From: Entrophospora sp. SA101
Lineage: Eukaryota > Glomeromycota > Glomeromycetes > Entrophosporales > Entrophosporaceae
Reading direction: 5' to 3'
Assembly (NCBI GenBank): GCA_958430865.1
Contig: CAUDNR010004150.1
Location: 40,199 to 63,608, forward strand
DNA length: 23,410 nt
In this document: in pieces, positions 13,728 through 23,410 of the stretch
Layout of the letters: each line of letters opens with the position of its first letter
How positions within the stretch are numbered: position 1 is the first letter of the stretch
Translations under genes and position numbers: made by a program
The notes under the pieces: generated by a model
Seen by the model: only the letters and a program-made list of their open reading frames with translations
Database searches by the model: none
What the model was told of the DNA's origin: nothing

Positions 13728-15704
13728 TATTTATTAACAAGCTTTGTGATTGAAAAAATAAAAACAAAAGAGCCAATAATCAAAATGTCTTTCTGATAAA
13801 CTCATTCTTTGAGGGAGATTTGATTTAATTCCATGCTTTCTCTGTTTTTTCTTATTTACCATAAAATAATAGATGAATTTTTTAAAAGGGGAGGAGATAT
13901 ATATATAGGACCCGCGAACTTCATAGATAGGTTACTGCCGCAAGCTGGATCAAAAATTTTTGTATATATATATATAGTAATAGTGACTCCAGATGATCTT
14001 TACTATTTGGGAAAACACAACGCACGTGATCAGATCAAAAAATTTTTGTTGTGAAATAAAAAAAATTCACATGTGTTAGCTATAAATTTAAAAACCATTG
14101 CTATTATTATATTAATATGAAAATATTTTTTTTAATTACACGATTTCCGACCTTTTTGACTTGACTAACTAATTATTTATAAATAATACTGCACACGTAA
14201 AGTTGCCGGGTAAAATCTATTTGGGGATTTTTCAAAGCGTCAAAATCTTAATTAGGGATGTTGAAACGTTTCGATGACATCAAAACTTAAATAAACAAGT
14301 CAAAACGTTATTGATTTAACATTGAATTTTTAGCCCTTTCTATGAGAAAAATTAAACGCACTCCTATCTAACAAGACGAACCTTTATTCACTGATTTAAG
14401 GCCAACTTAATTTTACCAATTAAATAAATACAAACATATATTATTTTCATTGTCATTACATTTTCATTCATTTGTAATTAAATACACTCAACTCTCGTTT
14501 CAACGAATTATAATCTAAAGACAATGGGTAGGTAAGTAAATCTCGACTCTTTGGATATTGGTGGCAACCCAAACGACTCGATTATTTGGAAGAGGTAATT
14601 AAATCAATAGGACAAACGAAATTATATAAAAATCTTGAATGTTTATACATATTGGACAACAATAAAGTAGGTCAATAATTAACTAACCATTGAAATTGTA
14701 AAGAGTTACTTTTCAGAAAGAAAAAATTAATGTTTTTTCGAACTAATACTTTAATTATTGTAAAAATATAAGTAATCTTTATTATCCTAATTTATCTCTT
14801 AAATGGTCAAAGTATTCTTTAATTGTAACATAAAATAATTTTTCGATCACGATCTTGCATTATTATTGGCCAATTTAACGATCTGCAAAGTTAAAAATAG
14901 TCAATCGACCAACTTTTAAGGAAGAACCACAAGGACAACAACAGAATTTTTATTCACAGGCCAATCAGCTGAATCTCAAAGATCATTTTCGTATTTAGGA
15001 AGTGATTCCTATAACAGAAAAAAAATTTCGGCTATCAAGCCGAAACCCGTTTAGGGGAGTGATAATAATAATCAAAATCGGTACGACGGTTGTTGTCTTT
15101 TTTCTTTTTTTTGGTATAAAAAATGTTAATCGTTGTAGTTTTTTATTGTTGCACTAATTTAGGTCGTTGATATACAGATTGTAATTATCACAAGTACATT
15201 AATGTTACAAATAAAAGAAATATTTAAAACAATAAGGGGGCCGGCCCATCTACCGACAAAACACTGAGGCTTTTAAAACAATCATTGCTAAAGTTACTGC
15301 TTCCGATGATCAACTTGGGAATTATCTAAATCGTACTATTACACGCGAATTTTATACGACGAATTATCTATCAATAAATACGAAGATGAAACACGACATG
15401 ATATAATCTAAATGGTTTATTTTACTTTAAAATTGATAATAAAACAACCATATTTGTGGAATTATTAAATTTTTTACGCATATGACACACCTATATAACT
15501 AAATATGGAAGATGCAAAAAATTAGGCATTTTACAAATGTAACTGGGTAATGTAACGTAAAATTACGATTCGTAAATATTTCAACTGTGTAATTGTTTTT
15601 ACTATTAATATAAATATAATAATAACAATTGTGATGATTTTTTTTTTTTTTTAATTCATTTTCTAATTCATTTTCTTTCAGTTAAAAAAAAAAATTTTTT
15701 AAAA
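13728..15704. other. Long gene-poor stretch
   Basis: No secure gene. The 73-codon frame at 13833-14054 crosses two TATATATATA tracts and two copies of a GATCAAAAA(A)TTTTTG palindrome (about 13949 and 14034), so I take it as non-coding. A CACGTG lies at 14023-14028. An ATG-less plus-strand frame at 15236-15406 reads YRQNTEAFKTIIAKVTASDD.., then QLGNYLNRTITREFY, and may be an exon relic. Sequence structure worth noting is listed separately at 15026-15045 and 15238-15247. Confidence 0.4.
15026..15045. repeat. Perfect 8-bp hairpin, 4-nt loop
   Basis: TTTCGGCT, loop ATCA, AGCCGAAA. The stem is GC-richer than its surroundings and preceded by an A-run. It resembles a transcription terminator or a transposon end in shape, but no second terminal copy was found in the window. 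Confidence 0.7.
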
Positions 15705-16889
15705 ATGGCAAGTCAACCAATATTTATTAATGCGATAATTTATATAGCAATTTTTATATTATTAGGATATCTTGCCTACGATTTACAACTTGAAATAAGA
15801 GAGTTAAGTGTTATCACTCAGGAGATTAAAGTTGAATCAAGAGATTCATTAGTTCCTCCAGCTTTAACTTTTTGTATAACAAAAGATGTAGCTTACAATT
15901 TCAACATCACAGTTCAAGGGGTCACAACAAGTAATGATTATTATTTAAAATCATATGAACCTTATTCACCAGAGTTGGCTTATTCTGGACTTAATGTTGC
16001 AAGATGTTGGGTACGTAATATAGTAATATATTAATTTGTTGGGGTCTTTCTTTTCTTATTATTGTAGGATTTTTAAAATTTTATTATTATCGATTTCTCT
16101 AGATCATGAAATCACCATCAAATACTGCAGTTATACAAGAAAATCCAACAAACCAAAATGTAGAAGATATGGTATTCACATATACAAGAATTTTTGATAC
16201 ATCAGGACCACAAGTTAAAACTCCAGTATTGATTAATGTTTTTGATCCATTGGAAATAGATTCATTGTTTCGGTATAATAGATTTTTAAAGTTAGATCCC
16301 GATATTAATAGAGCAATACATTTCAGCAGAACTCAAAATGTTGATATAAACAAAAAAGTAACAAATGATGTAAAATATAATATTATTGATGAATTCCAAG
16401 AGATTCAATCAAGCGCCACTAGTTCAACAAATAAAATTACTATTAGAGCTGGTAATTTTTTTAATTGATTAAATTATTAATAATTGACTGATTAATTAAT
16501 TTTTACTAATTTATTTAAAACAATTTTTAGTTTCATTTGATGTTATTATAGTTAGAGATGTTAAACCATTTAATTTAAATGGACTTTTCAGAAATACTAT
16601 TACATTAATAAGTTCATTATTTACAGCCTATGTACTTTTAGCGGGTAAAGGTAGATATGCACCATGGGGAGTTGTTCACCATATATTTCGATATTTTCCA
16701 GCTGAACATATCGAACCCAAAGATACAGTTACGAACATTGAAGATAAAGTTTTTAATACCGAGGATAAAGCTTTTGGTAGTGAAAAAAAATTAAATGATA
16801 TTGAAGGAAAATTAAATATTATTGAAACAAAATTAGGTCTTTATTTATCAAGATTTGATGGGGAAAAAAGGAAATTATTCTTTTGTTAA
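15705..16889 (+). CDS. Membrane protein with one TM segment at each end, 3 exons, unrecognised family
   Basis: Exons 15705-16010, 16103-16451 and 16531-16889 join in frame to 1014 nt (337 residues). Both introns are GT-AG, and the second has the branch-like TACTAAT. ATG 15705 follows an A-rich leader. A hydrophobic segment spans residues about 7-25. A non-hydrophobic domain of about 200 residues follows, starting VPPALTFC (50-57) and containing an N-I-T sequon. A second segment (LFRNTITLISSLFTAYVLLA, about 237-256) precedes APWGVVHHIF and a charged, coiled-coil-like tail (repeats of NxEDKxF and KLNxIExKL). The expected topology is both ends in the cytosol and the middle outside. This layout, with FC-containing sequence soon after TM1, is reminiscent of DEG/ENaC channels, but the outer domain is short and Cys-poor, so I do not assign it. 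All three exons are undamaged. Confidence 0.85.
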
Positions 16890-18547
16890 ATTCCATTCCC
16901 ATATTTTTTTCCAACAGTTTTTAATGGTTTATAAAATTTGTATATGTTTTCTTGAAAATTGCTTTAATAATAAATGGAAATTGAAATCTTTTTACTAATA
17001 TAGATGGTTACAATAATAAACAGAACGTTCATTACAATGACTGAAAAGATGCTGTTAAAGAATTTTCAATTACCGCTGATTGTGGGATTTATTATTTAAA
17101 AAGTGCTATTTTTGGGTGATAGGTATTATAATAATTATCATAAAGCCTGATCAATAATATATAAAGAGTTCAAAAAATGAAAATATCTGATTTAACTGAA
17201 AGTGAACGTAACCTATTACTTTGCGCAGTTCGTATTGAGTGTGCATACTGTCGGGCCAAGAACATCCATTAAAAGTTGTAAATATATACTAACAATGAAG
17301 ATACTTTCATTCATCATACTTTACACAACCTACTTAAAAAGATTTTTGGTCATTCATTGTTTGAGTTTGTAATTCAATATTTGACTTAATAGGAAGGCAA
17401 ACAGCGAAAGTTTATCTTTAAAAAAAGGCATTTCGAACATGGAAAGAGCAATTTAAAGAAAGCTTATCATAAGCTTATAAATTGCGCTGTAATTGTGTGT
17501 GTACATTATAAATAATAATCAAACCTTGTGTCTTATTGTGTCTCGATGTTAAACATGAGTATTTTTAATGTGTAAACTGGTCGGTAGAATGATAATTAAC
17601 CCTAAAAAAACTATTTTACTATTCAACAACCCGTCAAATCAATGGCCCACCTCAAAACCAATGGGTTTTTGCTAGTATAAAGTATTCATAACGTTATGAT
17701 CATACCGTACTGAATTTTGGGGATCAAACAAAATCAGCTCATATGAGTAGCTAACCATTGTTTCGAATTCTTGCCAGAAATTACAAAATAGACATATCGT
17801 GATAATAGTGATAAATTCAATAAAAGATTATATGAAAATTCTGTGCAAAATTTTTAAAAGTCATGATGTTACAGCAAAGAATTCTTAAAACATTGGATGA
17901 TTTAAAGAAAGAAACTAGCAGTAAGAGCTTTAAGGTGAAGATTGTGTGCGTGATCTACTATCAAGAAATAAGCTGAGTTTGTAGTAAGCGAGCCAAAGGG
18001 AACTTGACTAATAAACAATTTGATCCACAAAACAAACTTGAGTTTTTCTTCCAAAGAGAAATATTACTTCGGTTTTTTATTTCCTTCTTTGAAAAAGAAT
18101 TTTACACACTTGCGATGAAAATAAAAACAATAGAGTTAGTCCTTGTGCTCAACGTTGTATAGGGACGAGTGAGTTCTATGGAAATTATTCAAATCGAGTG
18201 GAAAGTAAAAGAGAATAAAGGTGAGTTGGAGCGTTGGCGGAAGAGAAGGAAGAATTAGAAAGATAAAACTTATGCTATTTTACCGTCAACATTATTATCT
18301 AACTGATTATTTACGCTTATTTTTCTTTATATGATACATTGTTGTAATTGACTGAGCTTTATTGTGGGAATTTTATGAAAATTAGATCTTTTTAAGATGA
18401 GTATATATCGGGAATATGGTTAAGCTATGTTTTTATTAAATAACAATATAATATCAAAAATTTTTATTTATAAATTTGCTATAAACAAAGTCACTCAGCA
18501 CGATAGTCCATTCTAAAAGAAAACTGATGTTAAATCACCATCATTAT
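16890..18547. other. Gene-poor region with short relic frames
   Basis: No secure gene. Near 17045 a frame reads KDAVKEFSITADCGIYYLKS and stops. ATG 17177 opens a 31-residue frame (MKISDLTESERNLLLCAVRI.., then ECAYCRAKNIH) ending at 17272. It has good codon character and a CxxC, so it could be a first exon or a truncated gene. At 18178-18258 a 26-residue K/E/R-rich frame is found. None can be joined into a longer product with confidence. Confidence 0.4.
16969..16974 (+). terminator. Candidate poly(A) signal
   Basis: AATAAA 80 nt after the stop codon of the two-TM gene (16887-16889). Position and sequence fit, but the motif is common by chance here. Confidence 0.45.
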
Positions 18548-19520
18548 TTATTTGTTGCATTTTTCACACACAATTTCATCTTTCATTTTGTTCATTTCGG
18601 CCATTATTGATTTTCTCATTTCGACCATTGATTCGTTAATTTTCCTGATTTCTTCGTTTAGAGGTCCATACTTTTGACTTTCATCTATTATTTCATCCTT
18701 CTTTTGTTCATAATCTATATAGACACGCAAAAGACATTGAGTCACTGTTGTTGAAATAGCCAGAAAGACACCAGGTGCTGCTTTCTCCTCTGTAAAGAAG
18801 GACACTTTTCTTGTTAAAGAGAGAACCAGTATAAATATGCATGCTTTGACAAAGTAAAAATCAATTGGCCATTTTAACACAATAAATAATGTTTACAGAA
18901 TATTCGGGAGATAAAACCATCCAGGAATAAACAATTTTTGATCCAAAGATCTGTTTCCCTTGACACAAATTAATATAAAAAAAAATGAATATTGTAGCTA
19001 AAAATATCTCAAATAATGTAGGAATACTATACTAATTGTATCAAAAAGATGTCTAGTTGTAATAATAAAGTCCAGAATGTTGGAATGACTATCGCTGGGA
19101 AAAATATCAAGAAATAAAAGATATTATAAAAGAAAGAGGATCATCTTCAATTGTTTTATTCTTAATTATCGCTCCTACTGCGCAAGTTACATGCAAAGCC
19201 ATGTTTACAAATGAAAATATCTTTATACTCAGCAAATCATCGTAGGCCAAAGAGACCACCAACGGAATCACCCAAGTGACAGTATTGTATAATAAGTCAT
19301 CCAGTAATGGTAACATTACATTTTTGATGCGTCCGGTCTACCCTGAAACATTGAACAGAACGACAAACAAAACCGGAAAGAATGTGTTGATAATTGCATC
19401 ATATACATCCTCTTCAGAGTTATACTCTTCGTCAATAATGAACGCACTCACAAATGGAAGGAGTGAAAGAAACAAGATAAACTTGAATAGAGATCGTTTG
19501 AAGGGAAAATAATTGTTCAT
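18548..19520 (-). pseudogene. Copy B of the membrane protein family, multiply disrupted
   Basis: The minus-strand start at 19518-19520 (MNNYFPFKRSLFKFILFLSL..) is followed by the family acidic patch (DEEYNSEEDVYDAI). A TAG at 19338-19340 lies where the paralogues have a sense codon after NVSG. Homology resumes in the same frame (IKNVMLPLLDDLLYNTVTWV..) until deletions near 19107 shift the frame. Diverged sequence then leads to LPNIL, a TAA replacing the CAA of copy A near 18890, and LKWPIDFYFVKACIFILVLS. The tail to 18548 is coiled-coil-like (IRKINESMVEMRKSIMAEMN..) and ends CEKCNK. With two nonsense codons plus indels it cannot make the full protein. Its 5' flank matches that of copy A and its 3' flank matches that of the inverted third copy. 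Confidence 0.9.
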
Positions 19521-19889
19521 GTCGAATAATAGGATAAAGTTTCTCTCATAGACTTATTTTATTGATTGATTTTTATAGACAATGTATTCTCAATCAAAAG
19601 TATTAATTAATATATATTAATAACTCCGAAATCAAAGAATCATTTCTTTTTTGGACTTGTTTATGTGAACTACTATGAATTAACCAAACTTTATTTTGAT
19701 TCATTTGGATAAAAAAGGCCATATAATCATATGAGAATGGTGCTTTTTAATTATTTTTTAAAAGGAAACAGCAACAAAGAAGTGTCTAAATGAGGCAAGA
19801 AAAAGAAACTGGCAGGTTTATAGAAAAATTTACATTGATTTTTTATCTTTAAACAAGTAGAAGTGTCATCAATTCTGAAGACACACTTA
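19521..19889 (-). repeat. 5' flank of copy B, inverted duplicate of 1909-2301
   Basis: The reverse complement aligns in blocks with the flank of copy A. The TATA region reads TCTATAAAAATC.., with an insertion of about 14 nt relative to the TCTATAAAATAAGTCT seen before the other two starts. The altered spacing may have weakened the promoter. Confidence 0.85.
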
Positions 19890-20139
19890 ACTAATCATCA
19901 TCTAAACTTATTTATTGTGATTATTCATAATGCATTAATTATGAATATATTTATATATTTTTATTATATCATTTTTTATCATTATTAAATTTTTGCTATA
20001 TATAATGATGTATGTAATATAGTAAAATAAATAAATGTATACTGTTAGTGATGAAATCACCCGGCACAATAGTAACTGACCTTTCTAAATGAAAACTGGT
20101 GTTTATTAACTATTGTGGTTTATCTATTTGCTACCTTTT
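19890..20139. other. Spacer between copy B and the C-terminal half-gene
   Basis: AT-rich. Just left of the half-gene, about 20040-20139 is the 3' flank, which matches the 3' flank of copy B (shared CAGTTTTC.TTTAGAA, and GTGACTTTG or GTGATTTCA further on, when read on the minus strand). ATTCATAAT..ATTATGAAT near 19925-19948 is a short inverted repeat. Confidence 0.5.
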
Positions 20140-20784
20140 TCACACAATTTCATCAATATGTCTTGATTTTTCCATTCTGTCTATCCTTTCAGCCATTGAT
20201 TTGTTCATTTCGGCTATTGATTTGTTCATTTCTTCCTTTAGAGTTTCATACTTTTGACTTTCATTCTTTTGAATTTCTTTCATTTCGTTCATTGATTTTT
20301 TCATTTCCCTGATTTCTTCCTTTTCAGCCATTGATTTGCTCATTTCCCTGATTTTTTCCTTTAGAGTTTCACTTTCATTTATTATTCGCTTTTCTTCTTC
20401 ACCCCCTAGCACTGTATCCATAAATACGCGCATTCTAACTTGAGTGTATGTTGTTGAAGTAGCCAGAAAGTCATCAGGTGCTGGTTTCTCCTCTGTAAAG
20501 AAGGAGACATTTCTTGTTAAAGAGAGAACCAGTATAAATATGCATACCTTGACAAAATAAAAATCGATTGGCCATTTTAACACAATAAATAATGTTTGCA
20601 GAATATTCGGGAGATAAAACCATCCAGGATAAAATAATATTATAACAAACTTCTGATACAATGCTTTCTTAAATATTTCTGCTGTGCCACAACACACTGT
20701 AAGACAATCTAGGTATAAACAAAAGAATATTGTAGCTAACAATATCCCAAATGATGATACGTCAACCAAAGACTCTCATATTTT
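20140..20784 (-). pseudogene. C-terminal half of the third membrane-family copy, cut by an inversion
   Basis: Minus-strand homology starts abruptly inside the family sequence at SFGILLATIF and runs to the stop at 20140. It contains YPGWFYLPNILQTLFIVLKW, FYFVKVCIFILVLSLTRNVS and a long coiled-coil-like tail (IREMSKSMAEKEEIREMKKS.., EEMNKSIAEMNKSMAE). The tail is longer than in copies A and B through internal repeats. There is no ATG before the homology. The upstream bases 20753-20784 are an inverted copy of 22326-22357, which follows the N-terminal half. Joined in frame with 21813-22325, this half gives one complete family member of about 375 residues, so the original gene was intact when it was cut. 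Confidence 0.92.
20753..20784. repeat. Inversion junction, left copy of a 32-bp inverted repeat
   Basis: GATGATACGTCAACCAAAGA continues with CTCTCATATTTT and is the exact reverse complement of 22326-22357. An 11-bp gene segment (TCCCAAATGAT, 20745-20755) is also repeated inverted at 22316-22326. Confidence 0.97.
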
Positions 20785-21769
20785 ACCAAAGGACGTGATA
20801 GGCGATTCACGAATCTACTGTAGTTTGCAAGTGATGACTTAACAGAAATTAATAAAGAAAGATACCCAAATCGAATATTTTGCCACTTGACGTCACTACA
20901 GCAGTTCCAAATTTAATAGAGAAAGGATGGCGAGGATTAGGATGCAGGCGAGCACAAGGGAGACACACTGAAATTAATTGAAGTTATTGTCCAAGTTTCT
21001 TAAATGACTATTATATTAACGTTATTAAATCATGAAATTTTGGTAGTAGAGCCAGCAAGAAGAGCATCAGAAATTGCACTTGAAGGAAAGGTAATGAATT
21101 CAAAGAGCACTTAAGAAATTACATCCGAAAAATGAAACTCAACAACAATATAAATCATGATAAAAGGAACCCTCACTGGTTAAATCTTTAAATTATAAAT
21201 TTATTGGTTTGGTTTTTCATAAAATGATATTTTAATATCAACTGACAAAAATGGAGATGAAAGAATTAGCCAAATTTATTCATGATTAAAAATTACTTTA
21301 TTGAATGGATTCCTTTTAATGAATTCAGGTATTTTCAAGAAATCAGACTTGCACGCAGTTGAAAATTGTTACAAATTCAAGAAAAAAAGGAAAAATATCT
21401 TTTCTTAGAAGTTAAAAAATTTAAGGATTTTATATATTGAACAAGAAGAAAAGAAATCAACATCGCTAAAAAAAAATTATAAAGTAAATTCAATAATAAT
21501 GTTTCAATTGAGACTTTTAAAAGAACTTTGCATGAATTAAAGATTAATTTTTCCCGATGCACTTGTATTACGCATATTATGTTTATTAAATTTATATTTT
21601 ATGAATTAAAGATTTTGTTTATTAGAATTCAATCACGCGATCGTCCTTTGTGGATTTTTTAATTAAAATTTAAATTAATTTACTTCGTGCATAATTATGG
21701 TCTACCGTTACATCTTCCCGCTGAATTTTACAAAGAAATATTTGTCTTTGCTATTATGAATATATTATC
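20785..21769. other. Interior of the inverted segment, no intact gene
   Basis: Short coding-like scraps appear on the plus strand: SDDLTEINKERYPNRIFCHL.. (about 20832-20911), VPNLIEKGWRGLGCRRAQGR (about 20903-20962) and EILVVEPARRASEIALEGKV (about 21035-21096). They lie in different frames and are broken by stops, so they look like relics of one or more unidentified genes. The rest is AT-rich. The 61-codon reverse frame at 21377-21562 is low-complexity. Confidence 0.4.
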
Positions 21770-21779
21770 TATAAAATAA
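21770..21779 (+). promoter_or_regulatory. Putative TATA box of the N-terminal half-gene
   Basis: TATAAAATAA lies 43 nt before ATG 21813, in the same TCTATAAAATAAGTCT context and spacing as copy A. Upstream of about 21750 the similarity to the other family flanks ends. Confidence 0.5.
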
Positions 21780-21812
21780 GTCTCATGAGAGAAAATTTCC
21801 CCATTACTCAAT

Positions 21813-22334
21813 ATGAACAATTATTTTCTCTCGAATTTTATTTTGTGGAAAATCACTTTATTTTCATTCATTCCGCTTGCGAATACACTCATTATTGACG
21901 AAGAGTATAACTCTGAAGAGGATGTGTACGATGCAATGCTCAACACGTTATTTCCAGTTTTTTTTGTTCTTCTATTCAAAGTTTCAGGAAAGACTGGACC
22001 CATCAAAAATGTGATGTTACCATTACTGGATGACTTATTATACAACACTGTCACTTGGGTGATTCCGCTGGTAGTCTCTTTGGCCTACGATGATTTGCTG
22101 AGTATAAAGATATTTTCATTTGTAAACATGGCTTTGCATGTAACTTGCGCAGTAGGAGCGATAATTAGGAATAAAACAATTGAAGGTACACCTGATTCTT
22201 TTGGATATATCTATTTATTCTTGGTATTATTCCCAGCGATAGTCATTCCAATATTCTGGATTGTTGTTATTACAACTAGACATCTTTTTGATACAATTAG
22301 TTTGATATTCCTTACATCATTTGGGAAAATATGA
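21813..22334 (+). pseudogene. N-terminal half of the third membrane-family copy, cut by an inversion
   Basis: ATG 21813 opens a 173-codon frame with a signal-like segment (ILWKITLFSFIPLANTLI), the acidic patch DEEYNSEEDVYDAM, an intact junction FVLLFKVSGKTGPIKNV (where copy A has a frameshift and copy B a stop) and four hydrophobic segments. Family homology ends at SFG, and the frame meets a stop two codons later (22332-22334) in unrelated DNA. The missing half lies at 20140-20769 on the opposite strand. Promoter and start are intact, so a truncated membrane protein of about 173 residues could still be made. Confidence 0.92.
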
Positions 22335-22405
22335 GAGTCTTTGGTTGACGTATCATCTAGTACGACCTTTGGTAAAGTGCGAAAGACTTTAGTTGATGTA
22401 TCATG
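22320..22405. repeat. Imperfect 48-bp tandem pair at the right junction
   Basis: TTTGGGAAAATATGAGAG..GTTGACGTATCATC (22320-22357) is followed 48 bp later by TTTGGTAAAGTGCGAAAG..GTTGATGTATCATG (22368-22405). The left junction carries CTTTGGTAAAATATGAGAG, which restores the first unit as it was before the inversion. So the non-gene breakpoint fell inside a small tandem repeat. Confidence 0.8.
22326..22357. repeat. Inversion junction, right copy of a 32-bp inverted repeat
   Basis: AAAATATGAGAGTCTTTGGT continues with TGACGTATCATC and is the exact reverse complement of 20753-20784. It directly follows the last family-homologous bases (TTTGGG). Confidence 0.97.
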
Positions 22406-22449
22406 TTTGATTACTTTGTTATTCATGAAATGAAATAAAATTCAATCAA

Positions 22450-22653
22450 TCAACCCTCTCGATTATCAAACAATTCCACTGTGTTTCTTGCCTTTCGCCT
22501 GCATCTTTTGGTTTTACCATTTCTGCTTGACATGGATTTTTCATGTTCAACAATTCCTTCTAAAAAATTTCTTATGATATTGGACAACCTTTTCATGTTC
22601 ATATTCATGGCCATCATAATAAATGCCTAAATGATATCTTTGATATGAACACC
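22450..22653 (-). pseudogene. Relic exon with Sel1-like stretch, frameshifted
   Basis: On the minus strand, a TTATATTTCAG acceptor precedes CSYQRYHLGIYYDGHEYEHE.., then KVVQYHKKFF. This resembles one Sel1 repeat (..LG..Y..G......KA..Y..K..). The frame then stops, and a shifted frame continues LEGIVEHEKSMSSRNGKTKR.. to a stop at 22450-22452. Sel1 repeats are short paired helices that act as protein-binding scaffolds. A single degenerate unit with a frame change is a relic at best. It could also be unrelated low-complexity sequence. Confidence 0.3.
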
Positions 22654-23410
22654 CTGAAATATAAGTAATTATAAATGATCAAAAATTTATCCCAATCTAA
22701 ATTAATTCATTTAAATATGTAACAAGACTTATTGATTGAAGCTTTTATCTTTGATTTCTTCATTAAGCTCTTCCATTATTTTTACGCTTTCTTGTAACCA
22801 ATCACATCGTCAATAATGGTCCAAGTTTTTCAAAAAATAGACTATTATTAAAGTCACGCGTATTGAAATTTTATTGTAATTTGATTGGATAATTTCCAAT
22901 ATGTAATAGTCGAATTTTTTACCAACACGTTATTATTATTATTATTATACAGTATTTTCGGGGCCAAATATCTAATCATTCAAAAAAAAAAATTAAACTA
23001 ATCATCTGACCCTTAGGATATGATGCAATGAAAATTCAGAGTGGGGCATTGGGCTCTGAAAATCAAGTTTTTGGATTTTGCATCTGAGTTGAAACCTCTC
23101 CTACGTTCAGATACTTTGTCACTATGAAACAGATGATTACTGACATCAAACAGAAATTCACCAAAAATACATGAGTTAATCACTGACAATCTTTGTAATG
23201 ATTATTAATTCATTTTCCTAATTTTTCTTTTCTCTTGATCAATTTTTATCTTAATAAACTTATCAACAGATAAATGAAATCTATTGCATCAGTCCTCATT
23301 TCATCTTGAATACAAATAAATGGATTTTGCAGCATGAGAAAAATTTAAATATGTCAAATTAATTCATTAGGTTTTTTTTTTTGTTAATAAATCTAATTCT
23401 ACATTTAAAT
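22654..23410. other. AT-rich right edge, no gene seen
   Basis: It contains the second copy of the 22-bp CCAAT-like repeat (22878-22899), placed upstream of the minus-strand relic just as copy 1 is placed upstream of the relic at 8320-9240. Otherwise there are only short ATT and A runs. Confidence 0.5.
22878..22899. repeat. 22-bp dispersed repeat with CCAAT-like core (copy 2)
   Basis: Identical to 9356-9377. ACGCGT lies about 25 nt before it. Confidence 0.7.

Noticed and set aside
13833..14054. 73-codon plus-strand frame
   Set aside because: It spans TA-dinucleotide tracts and a repeated AT palindrome, and its protein is not credible.
19276..19512. Plus-strand frame opposite copy B, and the similar one at 21821-22054
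   Set aside because: Both are antisense shadows of the conserved N-terminal region, and their similarity only reflects the paralogy.
20115..20312. Plus-strand Phe/Leu/Ser-rich 65-codon frame
   Set aside because: Antisense of the coiled-coil tail repeats of the C-terminal half-gene.
20753..22357. Terminal inverted repeats of a DNA transposon
   Set aside because: Each repeat sits exactly at a gene breakpoint and the gene halves join only by inversion. No transposase is seen inside, and a piece of the gene itself is part of the duplication. Staggered-break inversion explains this better.

Overview
The window looks like nuclear DNA of an AT-rich, intron-rich fungus. An arbuscular mycorrhizal fungus of the Rhizophagus type is my best guess. 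That guess rests on base composition, many short GT-AG introns (about 70-200 nt) with yeast-like TACTAAY branch sites, fungal-type ATP2 and DED1 proteins, and a background of decayed multicopy genes. No search was run, so the taxon is an inference. There are no rRNA, tRNA, CRISPR or prokaryotic operon features.

Layout. 321-1087 is a minisatellite of about nine 85-bp units, each carrying in-phase intron-like signals. 2302-3314 (+) is copy A of an unrecognised multi-pass membrane protein family, broken by a 1-nt frameshift. 4479-7157 (+) is an 11-exon DED1/DDX3-type DEAD-box helicase. 7.2-9.8 kb holds eroded gene relics. 9859-12286 (-) is the mitochondrial F1 ATP synthase beta subunit (ATP2) in nine exons, including a 5-nt microexon and a GC-AG intron. 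12.3-15.7 kb is gene-poor. 15705-16889 (+) is a three-exon protein with one membrane segment at each end. 18548-19520 (-) is copy B of the membrane family, a pseudogene with stops. 20140-20784 (-) and 21813-22334 (+) are the C-terminal and N-terminal halves of a third copy. A relic with a Sel1-like stretch lies at 22450-22653 (-).

Most notable results. (1) The two halves of the third copy are explained by a single inversion of about 1.6 kb. The same 32-bp sequence sits in inverted orientation at both junctions, and an 11-bp piece of the gene is present on both sides, as expected from staggered breaks or a recombining site. (2) Every copy of the membrane family in the window is disrupted, each by a different lesion, while the promoter-proximal DNA is still shared. 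(3) ATP2 can only be read through with a 5-nt exon. (4) The minisatellite repeats a donor, a branch site and an acceptor in register.

The two housekeeping genes (translation initiation helicase and respiratory ATP synthase) are unrelated in function and point in opposite directions. They are islands in fast-changing, repeat-rich DNA rather than parts of one system.
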